Source: Trichomonas vaginalis G3
Taxonomy: Eukaryota > Parabasalia > Trichomonadida > Trichomonadidae
NCBI RefSeq assembly: GCF_026262505.1
Contig: NC_067208.1
Span: 11,541,962-11,605,961, forward strand
Direction of reading: 5' to 3'
Length of the DNA: 64,000 nucleotides
How positions within the stretch are numbered: position 1 is the stretch's first letter; every line of letters starts with the position of its first letter. Below the pieces are notes generated by a model. The model was given only the letters and a program-made list of their open reading frames with translations, made no database searches and was not told the origin of the DNA. Both the position numbers and the translations under genes were made by a program. Shown here piece after piece: positions 30,729 through 40,914 of this stretch.

Positions 30729-31181
30729 TTACATGTCAAATTTCTTTTTCTCTGGAACTGGTTCAGGTTCTTTCTTCTCTTCTTCTACTTTCTTTTCTTT
30801 CTTTTCTTTCTTCTTCTTTTCTGGTGGAGTTATGTCAAATTTGGCGCAACTATATTTATGTAAAAGTTCTTTGTCCTTTAATAGCTCATCTATTCTGTTT
30901 TCTATTTCATCTTCAAGAACAGCGCATGTGTCTTCTTTGCATTCTAAGAAGTTTTGTTGGACTTCATCTCTCCAAGAGGCGTCATCTCTGTCAACAAGTC
31001 TGTCATTGACAAATTTTAAAACTACTCTGCTTAATGTTTTATGGTTCTTGTCATATTCCCAGAAACAGAACTTTAGAACAAATTCCCCTTTCTTGTTTAC
31101 ACTATGTAAGATTTTATGGTCGACAGATGTTTTGCTGTCGAAAAGCTTGTCTCGAATATAGATAGCGAAATCGCTAGACAT
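30729..31181 (-). CDS. charged element protein, unknown
   Basis: 150 residues from the ATG at 31181 (MSSDFAIYIRDKLFDSK). It has an alpha/beta N-terminal domain (FVLKFCFWEYDKNHKTLSRV), a helical middle and a Lys/Glu/Pro-rich tail (PPEKKKKEKKEKKVEEEKKE). It starts head-to-head with the ATPase gene at 31218. The frame looks whole. No family was recognised. Confidence 0.5.
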   Translation of the reverse strand: MSSDFAIYIRDKLFDSKTSVDHKILHSVNKKGEFVLKFCFWEYDKNHKTLSRVVLKFVNDRLVDRDDASWRDEVQQNFLECKEDTCAVLEDEIENRIDELLKDKELLHKYSCAKFDITPPEKKKKEKKEKKVEEEKKEPEPVPEKKKFDM

Positions 31182-31217
31182 TTTCTAAAAGATAAAAATT
31201 TTAATTTTCTAAAAAAT

Positions 31218-32085
31218 ATGTTAGAAAAAAAGTTTGCTGACATTGACAAAAAATTTGAGAATGTTTTAAACAAGAACAAGGTGAAATTAGAAAATGCTCA
31301 GATAAAACCTATACATGACAAGTTCTTATTTGCTCAGAATGGTATAACAGGTCTAATTGCACCACCTGGGTCGGGTAAGACTTTCACTTATCTTAAAATG
31401 GCTGCACAACAACAAGAACTAGATGAGAAGAACCCATTTTATGAGTTAGTAGTCATTTGTAGTACTTCTGGTCAATTTGACCAAACCGTCAATTCGTTCA
31501 AAGATATTATAAAGAAGTCTAAGTTAGTATGTATAAAAGACTCTGAGTTGTTAGATTGGATAAAGAAGTACCAAAGAAGAGTTTTGAAGTATAATGCTAA
31601 TAAATGAGTATATAAATTCTAAGTTTAAAGACCCTAAATGAGGAAATGCAGAGAATATTAGAGAAGAAACACTTCAGAAACAAACAGAAAGAGATAGAAA
31701 ACATTTCGAAGAAATTGCAATCTTACGATTGGAAGACTTACCCTCACAGATGTCTTCTTATCTTAGATGATTTCGCCTCTCATCCTTTGTTAAAGAACAG
31801 AGAACAAGATATGTGTCGAATTCTTAAGAAGCTTCAGACACTTTAACATCTCAGTCGTAATATGTGTACAGACAGCAAAGAGTTTAAGTAAGGATGTTAA
31901 AAGAATACTTACTGACATTATACTTTTCCCCGGATTGTCCCGAAGACGATTTCATGGAACTTATGAAAGAGTCATGGCAGGTAAGTTTGACAGACATGAA
32001 CTATGGGAGAAGTACAAAGTCATACAAGACCCTCATACTTCTTTCAGAATTCATATCTACGCAAACAAAGTTCAAATTGTACTAA
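31218..32085 (+). pseudogene. packaging ATPase gene, broken
   Basis: Walker A is APPGSGKTFTYL; after about 130 codons Walker B is CLLILDDFASH. Intervening segments (ELVVICSTSGQFDQTV, KLVCIKDSELLDWIKKY) parallel those of the element 1 ATPase (DQIIISATSDSMD, VVKVPDSELIEFLQRY), showing common ancestry with marked divergence. It is broken, with about three breaks. Role as for the element 1 enzyme. Confidence 0.75.
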
Positions 32086-32089
32086 ATAA

Positions 32090-32875
32090 AATTTCTTTGT
32101 TATGACACTTTCTCCGGTTTATAGGACCTCTCTCATATTCTATCTTGTCATATCTAACTCATAGTCATGTATGTCTCTAACCATCTCATAACGGTTTCCA
32201 AACCACTTTTATCGGATGTAAAGTAAAAGCATGGATGGTTATGTAAAACGTCTAAAGTTTCTAAAGAGTCTCTCAAAGTCCAGTCTACTTGGTATTGAAA
32301 ATCCCATGTGTTATAGAACGGCGGGTCCACTATAAAGAAAACATTTTCCTTGTCTTTATATTTTTCATACAACTCTGTCCAATAACATCTCACAAACTCT
32401 ATACCCTCAATATATTTTTTCTATGTCCTCTTTGAAAACATTTGTATAGTTAAGATATAAAACTTTTGACATAAGTGTTTCAATGTCATGAACTCTTATA
32501 GCACCACTATATAATAGTCTAGCAGATATACTATCCCAGTCTATATATTCTGCTTTTTTCAAAACCTCTCTCACAATATTTTTGTTATCTAATGGTATAC
32601 GTTCCATCTTACCTATAGGTATCTTTTCTTTTAACTCTTTCAATATATTGTTTGTGTCTGGTAATGTTTGAGACGGTCCATATAGTTGTCGAAGTCATTG
32701 CATATAATCTTTGAGTCTGGGAATATTGTATGGCACAAATGGGATATATAGAAACTTCCACCGAACAAATCTACAAATGTTAGACCATTCGGTAGTTTCT
32801 TAAGTTCTCTCAATATAATATCTTTACATTTACTCTTATTTCCAAAGAACGGTAACGGAGGTTTTGTAAATTCAT
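32090..32875 (-). pseudogene. DNA adenine methylase (D12/Dam type), broken copy
   Basis: Near-identical over its length to the whole gene of element 3 (60070-60888), including the AdoMet loop FVDLFGGSF and the catalytic FIVDPPFYNT. It is broken, with about three breaks. It sits beside the right terminal repeat of element 2, exactly as its relative sits beside the left terminal repeat of element 3. Confidence 0.85.
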
Positions 32876-33094
32876 TTATATATAATAATAAAAATGTTTT
32901 TACCCGAAAAGTGACAGAAAAGTGACAAAACATGAAAACATATATAATTTGTGAAAAGTGAAACATTATATAATGTTTTCGACCCAGAAGAAGGCTTCTT
33001 CCCAGAAGCAATGGAGGAAGAAGAAGAGTCCTCCGAATTCACACCAGAAGACTAACAATTTTCCGAATAAAAACTTCATTTATACTAAACATCT

Positions 33095-33141
33095 TCGGGG
33101 CTAGAGGGCACGAAGTGCCTGGAAGCCCCACTACCTTTTTT
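33095..33141. repeat. right terminal repeat of element 2
   Basis: Inverted partner of 21928-21974, holding GGCAC-GAA-GTGCC (33107-33119). It and the adjoining ~100 bp match the left end of element 3 much further than they match the element's own left end. Confidence 0.75.
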
Positions 33142-33146
33142 ATTGA

Positions 33147-34454
33147 TACAGTAATCTTAGATATGGCTTATTTTTTGACTTTTTATCAAATTGGTATTAG
33201 GATTTGGATCAATTAATTCGGTTGAGTGATTATGTTAATGTGTAGTCGCTAGGTCTTACAATTTCGAAAGTATGTATAATTAAATATCGAACACAAAGAT
33301 CAAATGCAAAATTCGAGCTATAAATATTCATGGCAAGCGCATATGATTTTGGGTATTTCACTGTATCAATATATTTGAAGTCTGGCTCAGAACTTCAGAG
33401 TACTTCACCCAAAAATGTTTTCTTCTGCCTCAATGGCATATATAAAAGGGTTAATGGCACAAATATATCCCCTGTGTGAATATATGCATTGTTGAAACAT
33501 TTTGTTATAATAGAAGTGAATCTACTCGTAATTTCTTGAGATGCCAAATTATAACATTAACCGGAAATATCGGTGCTTTTAAAAAAACTCGTTCCCTTCT
33601 CAATTTTTGAGTACTCTAAACGATAGGGTGTCAAGATTTTGACGATAGAATGTCAATATTTTGACGATAAAAAATATCCCGCCAAAACTAAAATACTTAT
33701 TAAACTTTACCAATACATTTGTAATTATATGGATAGCATTGTTTCTCATATAATGGAGTTGAAAAAAATCAAGCCACATTGGGGGAAAGCATAAATATCT
33801 AAAAAATTGAGGGAAAATCGATAATTACTTATGGTGTAGTTGTATGAGTTGAGGAACCAGGTTCGATTAAATTTTTTGAAAAGATTTTTTTCTTTTTTCA
33901 TAAAACATGCTAGTAATTAGAATTATAAATAATTGTTTAAAGCTATTATCTATGAAAATCATTCAAATTGAAATAAACTACAAAAATTCAATTAATTTTA
34001 TTTTTCATATGTCTAAATTCTGCATATTTATATAAATCCCGAAATATATATGTATTTCCGATTCATAAAATCGAAATAGTAGGCTCATAAATGAAAATAT
34101 ATCAGTATATTTTTTCCATCTATCAATTACATGTTTAGATTTATATTTCAATCTATTAAGCAATAGATTTTAAAGGAATTGATACAATTAATTGTGTTAT
34201 ATTTATCGTTTATGACTATTACGTATTTAATTAACAGTAATTATAAAAGAAATAGAAGTCTGAAGTATTGAATATAATAGTATATCAAGTATATGTCATG
34301 ATATCATGAACAAATGCTTTATTGTTCAATTTTCGATAAAATCATTTTTCGATAATGAGTTTAATTATTTTACTGGCAAATAATTCCAAGTGTTATAACA
34401 TTATAATATAATATGCTTAGTTAAATCTAGTGAATATTTATTATTTGCCTTCAA
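33147..34454. other. gene-free host DNA with small repeats
   Basis: No ORF of note. A tandem pair of about 26 bp lies at about 33613-33665; both halves contain TGTCAA-(A/G)ATTTTGACGATA, each half itself a GTCAA/TTGAC dyad. A tRNA-like relic is listed separately. The remainder is AT-rich and unexplained. Confidence 0.4.
33830..33899 (+). repeat. tRNA-like relic, shortened
   Basis: Reads TATGGTGTAGTTGTATGAG, then AACCAGGTTCGATTAAATTTT, then a T/C-rich tail. This recalls a pol III A box and B box (GGTTCGATT) set too close together. The B box and tail resemble the minus-strand relic at 34455-34560, suggesting a small dispersed family. Confidence 0.35.
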
Positions 34455-34560
34455 AATACTAACAAATAAGAAAAAGAAAAAAAGAAAACCCCGAAAATTA
34501 AATCGAACCTATGACCTCTACTATCCAAATATATGATTGTACCACTAAACTATGGTAGGG
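34455..34560 (-). repeat. tRNA-like relic
   Basis: On the minus strand, CTACCATAGTTTAGTGGTAC gives an A-box-like arm. TTTGGAT could be an anticodon loop, and AGGTCATAGGTTCGATTTAA a B box, followed by a T/C tail. The acceptor and anticodon stems do not pair properly, so it is not a working tRNA and the isotype cannot be stated. It may be the head of a SINE-like repeat. Confidence 0.4.
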
Positions 34561-35042
34561 ATAGACCCTGCCAAAATTTTTAATATAAGATCTTTTCCTC
34601 CACAGCCTGCGGCTGTTTGCCACTTTAAGTCCAAAAAAATTGAATTGCGACCGAGATTTTTTTTAGCGGACGATAATTCCGACTAATGTTAATTTTAAGG
34701 TATATGTTTGAGTGTAATTTTCTCATTTTTATGAAATTGAATCATGGTGTGTAACATTATCTTTCGAAAACAGCTTAATAGATTTTTATCGAAGATATCG
34801 AGTTTTTGAAGCTACTTAAACGCTTCTTGAATGATGTAATAAGGATGTTTATGAAGTTGTATTTCTATGATAATGCAATTACCATGAAAAAATATATTTA
34901 GAGGTTCAATAATTAGAAAGAATAGCCATAACTAAATCACGTATTTTTGTGAGAGCAATTATTTAGAAGAGTAGAAAAATCCTTTATAGGGAAATCGTAA
35001 ATCAGCAATTTGTTTAAGTAAATAATTAATAGTGCCACTGTT
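34561..35042. other. intergenic, nothing firm
   Basis: AT-rich. The only landmark is a dyad, ACAGCC-TGC-GGCTGT, at about 34603-34617. No coding signal. Confidence 0.35.
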
Positions 35043-35199
35043 GTAAACAGAAATTCATTAAAAGTGACACCTCAGAAAAGCTAAAATATTGAATTTTTGG
35101 AACTTTTGATAGAGCACGTTTTTAAATATTAATTAAAGTAAATGTATATGTTGTAAAGATTCTTTTTAATAAAAAAATAAAATTTTGAAGAAGAACACA

Positions 35200-36266
35200 A
35201 AATCTTCTGAAAAATAATATCACATAAACTCATATTATTTTCTAATATATAACTATTTTATATAAAAATCAAATTCAATGATCTTAAAAGCGAAGGATAA
35301 ACCTCAAAATTTACGAATATAATGAGTGGGAATATAATGCTTATCTATCATAAAACCATATGAAATATCAATTTTTGCTTTACGCCTAATTTTTGACGAC
35401 AATTAGCAAAAAATGTTAAATGTTAACACTCAGTCCATTTGAATATGAAAAATAAAATTGACTTTCATTAAATGTTTTTATTTATCATGCAATTCTTCTT
35501 GCGACCAAAGATTTGAATAAAAGTTCAAAAATAAGATAGCTTAAAAAATAATATACGGTAGTGTTTACTAATAGATGAATAGTATATAAATTCTATTAAA
35601 ATGGATTTGATCCAAAAAAATATATAAAATTTGATCATAAATAAAATCGTTTTAAATTACTTCTTCATTTAAGGGTGCCCTATAGACGATAGACCACCCT
35701 CAGAAAAGCACTTTTAAGGCTATTATATTGAGAACTAGAATCCGGATAATCCATTCATTCGAGTTCTAATAAGGTTAATTTTGTGATGTTTACATTATCG
35801 TTATAGGGCACCCTTAAATTATAACAATTATTTTTGGTTTTATATTTTTTTGGATCAAATCCATTTTAATAGAATTTATATACTATTCATCTATTAGTAA
35901 ACACTACCGTATATTATTTTTTAAGCTATCTTATTTTTTGAACTTTTATTCAAATCTTTGGTCGCAAGAAGAATTGCATGATAAATAAAAACATTTAATG
36001 AAAGTCAATTTTATTTTTCATATTCAAATGGACTGAGTGTTAACATTTAACATTTTTTGCTAATTGTCGTCAAAAATTAGGCGTAAAGCAAAAATTGATA
36101 TTTCATATGGTTTTATGATAGATAAGCATTATATTCCCACTCATTATATTCGTAAATTTTGAGGTTTATCCTTCGCTTTTAAGATCATTGAATTTGATTT
36201 TTATATAAAATAGTTATATATTAGAAAATAATATGAGTTTATGTGATATTATTTTTCAGAAGATTT
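35200..36266. repeat. large inverted repeat with ~425-bp arms
   Basis: The sequence from 35200 to about 35624 recurs inverted from 36266 back to about 35841, nearly without change; for example GGTAGTGTTTACTAATAGAT pairs with ATCTATTAGTAAACACTACC. The spacer of ~215 bp holds a MITE. A weaker outer inverted match (GTAAACAGAAATTCATTAAA at 35043 and its complement around 36410-36433) shows that the arms once extended to about 35043-36433. No ORF lies in the arms. It is either a foldback element or a palindromic duplication. Confidence 0.9.
35672..35814. mobile_element. 143-bp MITE with TA target duplication
   Basis: Terminal inverted repeats AGGGTGCCCTATA/TATAGGGCACCCT are flanked by TA on both sides, as for Tc1/mariner-type elements. 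It lies in the spacer of the large inverted repeat. The interior has a second, weaker dyad (GAGAACTAGAAT/ATTCGAGTTCT). It carries no gene, so it depends on a transposase elsewhere. Confidence 0.7.
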
Positions 36267-36433
36267 CATTCTATATGCCTATGAAAAGTACTCTCAAAAC
36301 TAACTTTTTCCTAATTATAATTAAATCTAGAATATTGTATTATGCTTAGTATTATTTCATTTTTCTCATTCAATTTAGAATTTACAAATGTCAAAAAATT
36401 GAGAGCTGTCACTTTTGATGAATTTCTGTTTAT

Positions 36434-36915
36434 TACACCACATATGTATATCATTAAAATAAGACTATGGAAAAATTAGATTATCAAAAAAATGCGAATA
36501 AAGATTATACTTTAACAATTAGAATGTAGAAAACCCATACTATATGATTTGATGTGAATTAAGATCGCAAATTGATTAGAAGATAATTGATTAATTTTTT
36601 GTAAATGATGAAAACTTAAAAGTCGAATCAAAATTTTTCTTGCATGCTATAATAAAAGGAGAATTTCATATAGCAATTTGATTATATTAAAAAATAAAAA
36701 ATAAAATATAAAGAACCAAAATTATTGAAATTTGATACAAATATCTATTATGATACAAATATGAAAATAAATAATCTTCATAAATTTTGAATGAAAAATA
36801 TAAAATTGAATGCATTTTAAATTTTATTAAAATCAATTATTTTTAATTTCGATATTATTATATTATTTATTCATATTTATTTTATCAAAAATTTTGAGGT
36901 TTTTATTTAAAATTA
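36434..36915. other. AT-rich intergenic DNA
   Basis: Very A/T-rich spacer between the inverted repeat and the Pmp-like gene. No ORF or repeat was recognised. Confidence 0.35.
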
Positions 36916-38766
36916 ATGATGAGTATAATCCAATTTGTGGTGTTTTATAGAATTAATAATATACCGCATTCGTTAGTACTCGAAATGGATAAAAAACCTT
37001 CATTTCAGTCTAATGAATATGGTGTTATATCAGTCAATGCATATAAAAATTTTACCGACAAAGACGAAATCATTAAAGCCGGCGCAAATAATACTATTAG
37101 AACGAATAATTACTATTTTTCGACTGTTACAATTCAAGATAATGTTAAATTTGAAGCTAACAGTGCACTTGGAGCATATTTAGAATCTGGCTCTGGAGGA
37201 GCAATTTTCACTTGCTTTTGCAAATTGCAGGCTAATAAAGCAACTTTTGAAAGAAATGTTGCTTCAATAGGTGGAGCAATTTGTGGTCTGGCAAGCAGCT
37301 ATTGGATTTCAATCTGTACCTTCACCTCTAATAAAGCCTACAAACTAGGAGGTGCAATTTATCTTCATAATGGTTTCCGTGAAGAAAGTCTTGGTGCTGC
37401 TGATATTCAGCAAAACTTTCTCATTTCAGAGTGCAAATTCAATGAAAACATTGCTCAGGAATGTGGAGGATCTTTAAGTTTAGATCAAGTTAATGCCCCT
37501 TACATCGAAAAGTCTGAATTTAAAAAGAATTTCGCTTCATTAAGTGGCGGTGCTTTATACGCAATTAATTTAGATAATTTGAAACTATTCAATTGTAATT
37601 TTACAGGAAATAATTTGAGCAACAACAAACAAATCCATTCTGATTATGGAAATAAAAACTTTCGGGCAAAAAATGGATTTGGTGCCAACATTAGAGGAGG
37701 AGGTGCAATTTTTGCACGTGGTTTAAAGGAGTCACAAGAATCTTTCAACTTGTATACCCAAAACTGCATATTTAAAGAAAATAAATTTAATAAATCCTCA
37801 AACATTGATTATAATGGAGGTCATTGCTTAATGCTTCAAGGTATTAAATGGATGAGTGTTAATGATTGCTTACAAATCCCATTTGAAACTAATATAGCTG
37901 GAAATTATAATATAACAAGAACTAATGAGCAAAAAAGTTGTGGCAATGATGCAGAAACAATATATCCATTCCCTAAATATTATACTTTCGCTTCACCTAA
38001 AAATCTTATTGGCTTGGAATCATCAACAACAGATTTGCCTACTCCAAGCAAGTTTACCTATTATGCGACACCACTCATCAGAAACCCTCACAGAAATGAT
38101 GAACCGAAACCTAATTTAGAAAAATTTTCACTTATCCATGAAATAAAGCCTCAGACAACAAGGACAAACTCCCCTACAAGATCTAATATTCCTCTTGCCA
38201 TCACAAATGTTCCTAAAGATTTTCCTAAGGCAACAACAAAGATATTAACTCAAATGGCCACATTCACTAACACATTTTCCATTACAAACACTATCACAAC
38301 AACAGTACAAGAAAAAAACGGGGAATTCTACTATACATTTGCAAATGCCCAAACCACAATTGAAATCCAGACAATAACGTTAGCAGAAACATATGTTGTT
38401 ATATTTGATGAGCCTGCTTATCAGAAGCAAATGGACCAACAGAAAAGCAGGAGAAATATGATTATTGCAATTGCAGCTGCTTGTGTCGGATTGATTGTTG
38501 TTGTGATCCTTATTATAATATTCTTGAAGAAGAGATCAACTAAAGAAGAAAGCGACCAATCTGTTTTATCAATGGATTCAGAACAAGTTGGCAAATACAT
38601 GAACACATCTACTACCACTGCTGTAACTCAAGAAAATCCTCTATGGTCATCCCAGTTAATTAATTATGATGGTGACGATCCTTTCAAGGGAGATTTCCAG
38701 GAGCAGACCAAAGAAGGTTATTTTGCTGCTACCAATGAGGAAATGCGAGATGTTGACCAGGATTGA
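36916..38766 (+). CDS. Pmp-like surface protein
   Basis: 616 residues (ATG at 36916 or 36919). Repeated GGAI/GGAL motifs paired with F-x-x-N motifs (GGAIFTCFC, FERNVASIGGAICGL, FTSNKAYKLGGAIYL, FKKNFASLSGGALYA) mark the parallel beta-helix of the chlamydia-type polymorphic membrane protein family, which is expanded in T. vaginalis. A Thr/Pro-rich stalk (about 350-480), one transmembrane segment (IIAIAAACVGLIVVVILIII) and an acidic 75-residue cytoplasmic tail follow. The N-terminus is short for the family and the signal peptide is weak (MMSIIQFVVFY), so some upstream part may be missing. Expected place: plasma membrane, host contact. Confidence 0.8.
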   Translation: MMSIIQFVVFYRINNIPHSLVLEMDKKPSFQSNEYGVISVNAYKNFTDKDEIIKAGANNTIRTNNYYFSTVTIQDNVKFEANSALGAYLESGSGGAIFTCFCKLQANKATFERNVASIGGAICGLASSYWISICTFTSNKAYKLGGAIYLHNGFREESLGAADIQQNFLISECKFNENIAQECGGSLSLDQVNAPYIEKSEFKKNFASLSGGALYAINLDNLKLFNCNFTGNNLSNNKQIHSDYGNKNFRAKNGFGANIRGGGAIFARGLKESQESFNLYTQNCIFKENKFNKSSNIDYNGGHCLMLQGIKWMSVNDCLQIPFETNIAGNYNITRTNEQKSCGNDAETIYPFPKYYTFASPKNLIGLESSTTDLPTPSKFTYYATPLIRNPHRNDEPKPNLEKFSLIHEIKPQTTRTNSPTRSNIPLAITNVPKDFPKATTKILTQMATFTNTFSITNTITTTVQEKNGEFYYTFANAQTTIEIQTITLAETYVVIFDEPAYQKQMDQQKSRRNMIIAIAAACVGLIVVVILIIIFLKKRSTKEESDQSVLSMDSEQVGKYMNTSTTTAVTQENPLWSSQLINYDGDDPFKGDFQEQTKEGYFAATNEEMRDVDQD

Positions 38767-39568
38767 GAATAGATTTTCACCCTCTATCTATATTTATTTC
38801 ACTTTTTAAAATTACAGTTTTTTTTCATTAAAATTTTATTAAACTATGCACTTACATATCAGGTTTTTTGATAAAATTATATTTATAATATCCTATTGTC
38901 TAGAAAAATTTAAAATATTAGCGCACAATGGGTATTTAGACTTTTCTTAATGTATAATTACTTTTGTGTCTGAAAATAACATGTTTTATTTAAGATATAG
39001 ATCCGTATTTTTCCCAAGTGAGCGGGGTATCTCCAATCCCAGCCCTATCGTCCTCCCAGTGTCAGTTTTCAATATAAAATCCAAATTTTTTTTTGAAAAT
39101 AAAAATTTCGAGAAATTTTTCTGATTTTTTTTTCTTTGATTTCAATAATTCAAAATAAATTTGGGAGTAAAAAGACACTATTTAATGAAATTCATATGAG
39201 TGAATGTGGATAAATACTCTCAAAACATACAATTTATCTATTTTTTCTTTATATTATCAACTAATTAGTGATAATTTTTTTTGAATCAGATTTTTTTTCA
39301 TTAAAAACATAATATATAACACAACAATGATGCACACATACGTATCTACACATCAAAATATAAAGCTTGTTTTGGTCTGGGCATCCCAACCCAAAATTCT
39401 TTAAAAATTGAATAAAATTGAATACTTGGGGCTGGGATACCCATCCCAAAACCGAATTGAATTTTTTGAATTAAAGAATATATTTATGTATTTATAATAT
39501 ACATGTGATGTCTATAAAAAATACTAAATTCTAAAAAAAATTCAATTTATTCAAAACGTATACTAAGT
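38767..39568. other. intergenic, low complexity
   Basis: About 800 bp with poly-T tracts and two CCCA-rich patches (ATCCCAGCCC at about 39037; GGGCTGGGATACCCATCCCA at 39429). No gene was recognised. Confidence 0.35.
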
Positions 39569-40510
39569 GATCACTTCATTAGTAGGATCAGCAATCCTAC
39601 TAAATGGTGAGAACGCCACTAACTAAAAAGGGAGTCCTTGGAGCTCTTGATCTCTTGTCAGTAGAGTTCATAATGAGGCATGGCATCTACTGATTAGAGA
39701 TCAGAGCAATCCTACCTTACCTTCAGGAGCTACAAAGCTCCTAATCGTTACGAGAGGGAGCCTTGGAGCTCCTGAAGCTCATCAGCAGAGGCTATTTACC
39801 ATTTGGGCCTCTTCTGATGAAAGATGCGAAACACGTCTACGAACCAGGAGCTTCAAAGCTTCTAATCCTTACTAAAGGGAGCTTTGGAGCTCCTGAGTCT
39901 CCATCAACAGAGTCCCAGATGGTAAATGTCCTTTGCTGATGAAAGATGCGAAACACATCTACGAACCAGGAGCTCCAAAGCTCCTAATCCTTACGAAAGG
40001 GAGCTTTGGAGCTCCTGAAACTCCTTTTACTATAAAATAGGACAGTTTTCTTCTGAGGTTCTCATCAAATCTAAGACTTCAGAAGAAAGCTGTCCTATCA
40101 ATGTATACTTACACTCTCATGGACTACAAGTGTACAATTTTAAGGCAGAGATTATCCGAGGCCTCTCATCAAATGAGGGACCTCGGATAATCTCTACCTT
40201 AAGTAGTCAAATAACTTTTCTCACTATTTAGGAACAAAAGAACAAGAGTTGGAGTACTTTAAGGCAAGATTCTTCCGAAATCTCTCATCGAATGAGAGAC
40301 TTCGGAAGGACCTTGCCAAATCCTTGAACGCCAATATCCTTGGAACTGAGCTAGAACCAGGGAGAAGTAGCATACTATAGAGCACGATGGTAATCTCGGA
40401 AATGCTTATATCGCCCCAAGCACAATATTTAAGAAGTCTAACTCATATATACAAGAAGTCAGGCTGAATAGATATTGTGCATATGGTTTGCAGAATTCTC
40501 ATGATATTTA
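39569..40510. repeat. chain of long imperfect hairpins, copy 2
   Basis: A diverged homologue of 18526-19324. Shared hairpins: 40039-40097 (TAGGACAG/CTGTCCTA), 40142-40202 (TAAGGCAGAGATTATCCGAGG and complement), 40260-40317 (AAGGCAAGATTCTTCCGAA and complement), 40414-40482 (AAGCACAATAT/ATATTGTGC). Again the tips are CTCTCATC(A/G)AATGAG. Extra to copy 1, at 39721-40020, are three tandem units of about 122 bp, each with a hairpin CAGGAGCTCCAAAGCTCC/GGGAGCTTTGGAGCTCCTG and the constant segment CTGATGAAAGATGCGAAACA. Further hairpins are at 39581-39601 and 39646-39706. No ORF. Confidence 0.8.
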
Positions 40511-40914
40511 AAATTCATGTTATCCCAAAAAAGGTGACACTTTGGGTGTATCGTCCATCCCAGGGATGCAAAAATCACATCACCTTGGATCTATAATTTA
40601 AGATATTCTATGTAATTAAAACGTGACATCGATTTATAAAATGTAAATGGTAGTTTTATTGAAAATCTGATTTATTATAGATAGACTATTGATATCCTGG
40701 TGCAAGGTATGGCGTTTCAAATAATTTTTCTTTTATTTGACTTAAATAATATCGAAATTGAATACAAAATTAAATGTAAATTTGAATTTTGTACGGAATA
40801 TCACCATAGATGTTCATCGATATTCTAATGGCAGTAAAAATAAGCTTCAGAGTTGTTTATAATTTTATCTTGCAAAATGACTGATAACAGAAAAGTGAGA
40901 TAATTCTATAAAAA
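40511..40914. other. intergenic upstream of chromodomain gene
   Basis: 400 bp, AT-rich. AAAAGTGAG at 40890-40898 is a near match to the AAAAAGTGAC motif, 16 bp before the start codon. Otherwise nothing was recognised. Confidence 0.35.

Larger units (their letters stand above)
21928..33141. mobile_element. Polinton-like virus element 2, full length, decayed
   Basis: An 11.2-kb element bounded by short inverted repeats (AAAAAAGGTAGTGGGGCTTCC inward from both sides) and a probable 5-bp target duplication ATTGA (21923-21927 and 33142-33146). Parts: large coiled-coil protein, major capsid, penton-like protein, SF3 primase-helicase, packaging ATPase, DNA adenine methylase and several small genes. 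No PolB, retroviral-type integrase or cysteine protease was recognised. The gene set is closer to Polinton-like viruses/virophages than to a classical Maverick. It is broken, with around ten breaks, so it is an old but recognisable copy. Confidence 0.8.

Noticed and set aside
30733-31161. 142-codon plus-strand ORF rich in Ser and Phe
   Set aside because: Antisense of the charged minus-strand gene; the composition is that of its reverse complement.
39818-39845. CTGATGA...GAAAC...GTC resembling a hammerhead ribozyme core
   Set aside because: Stem II would be AAGATGC with no pairing, stem I does not pair, and the next tandem unit has ATC in place of GTC, which breaks the stem III pair.
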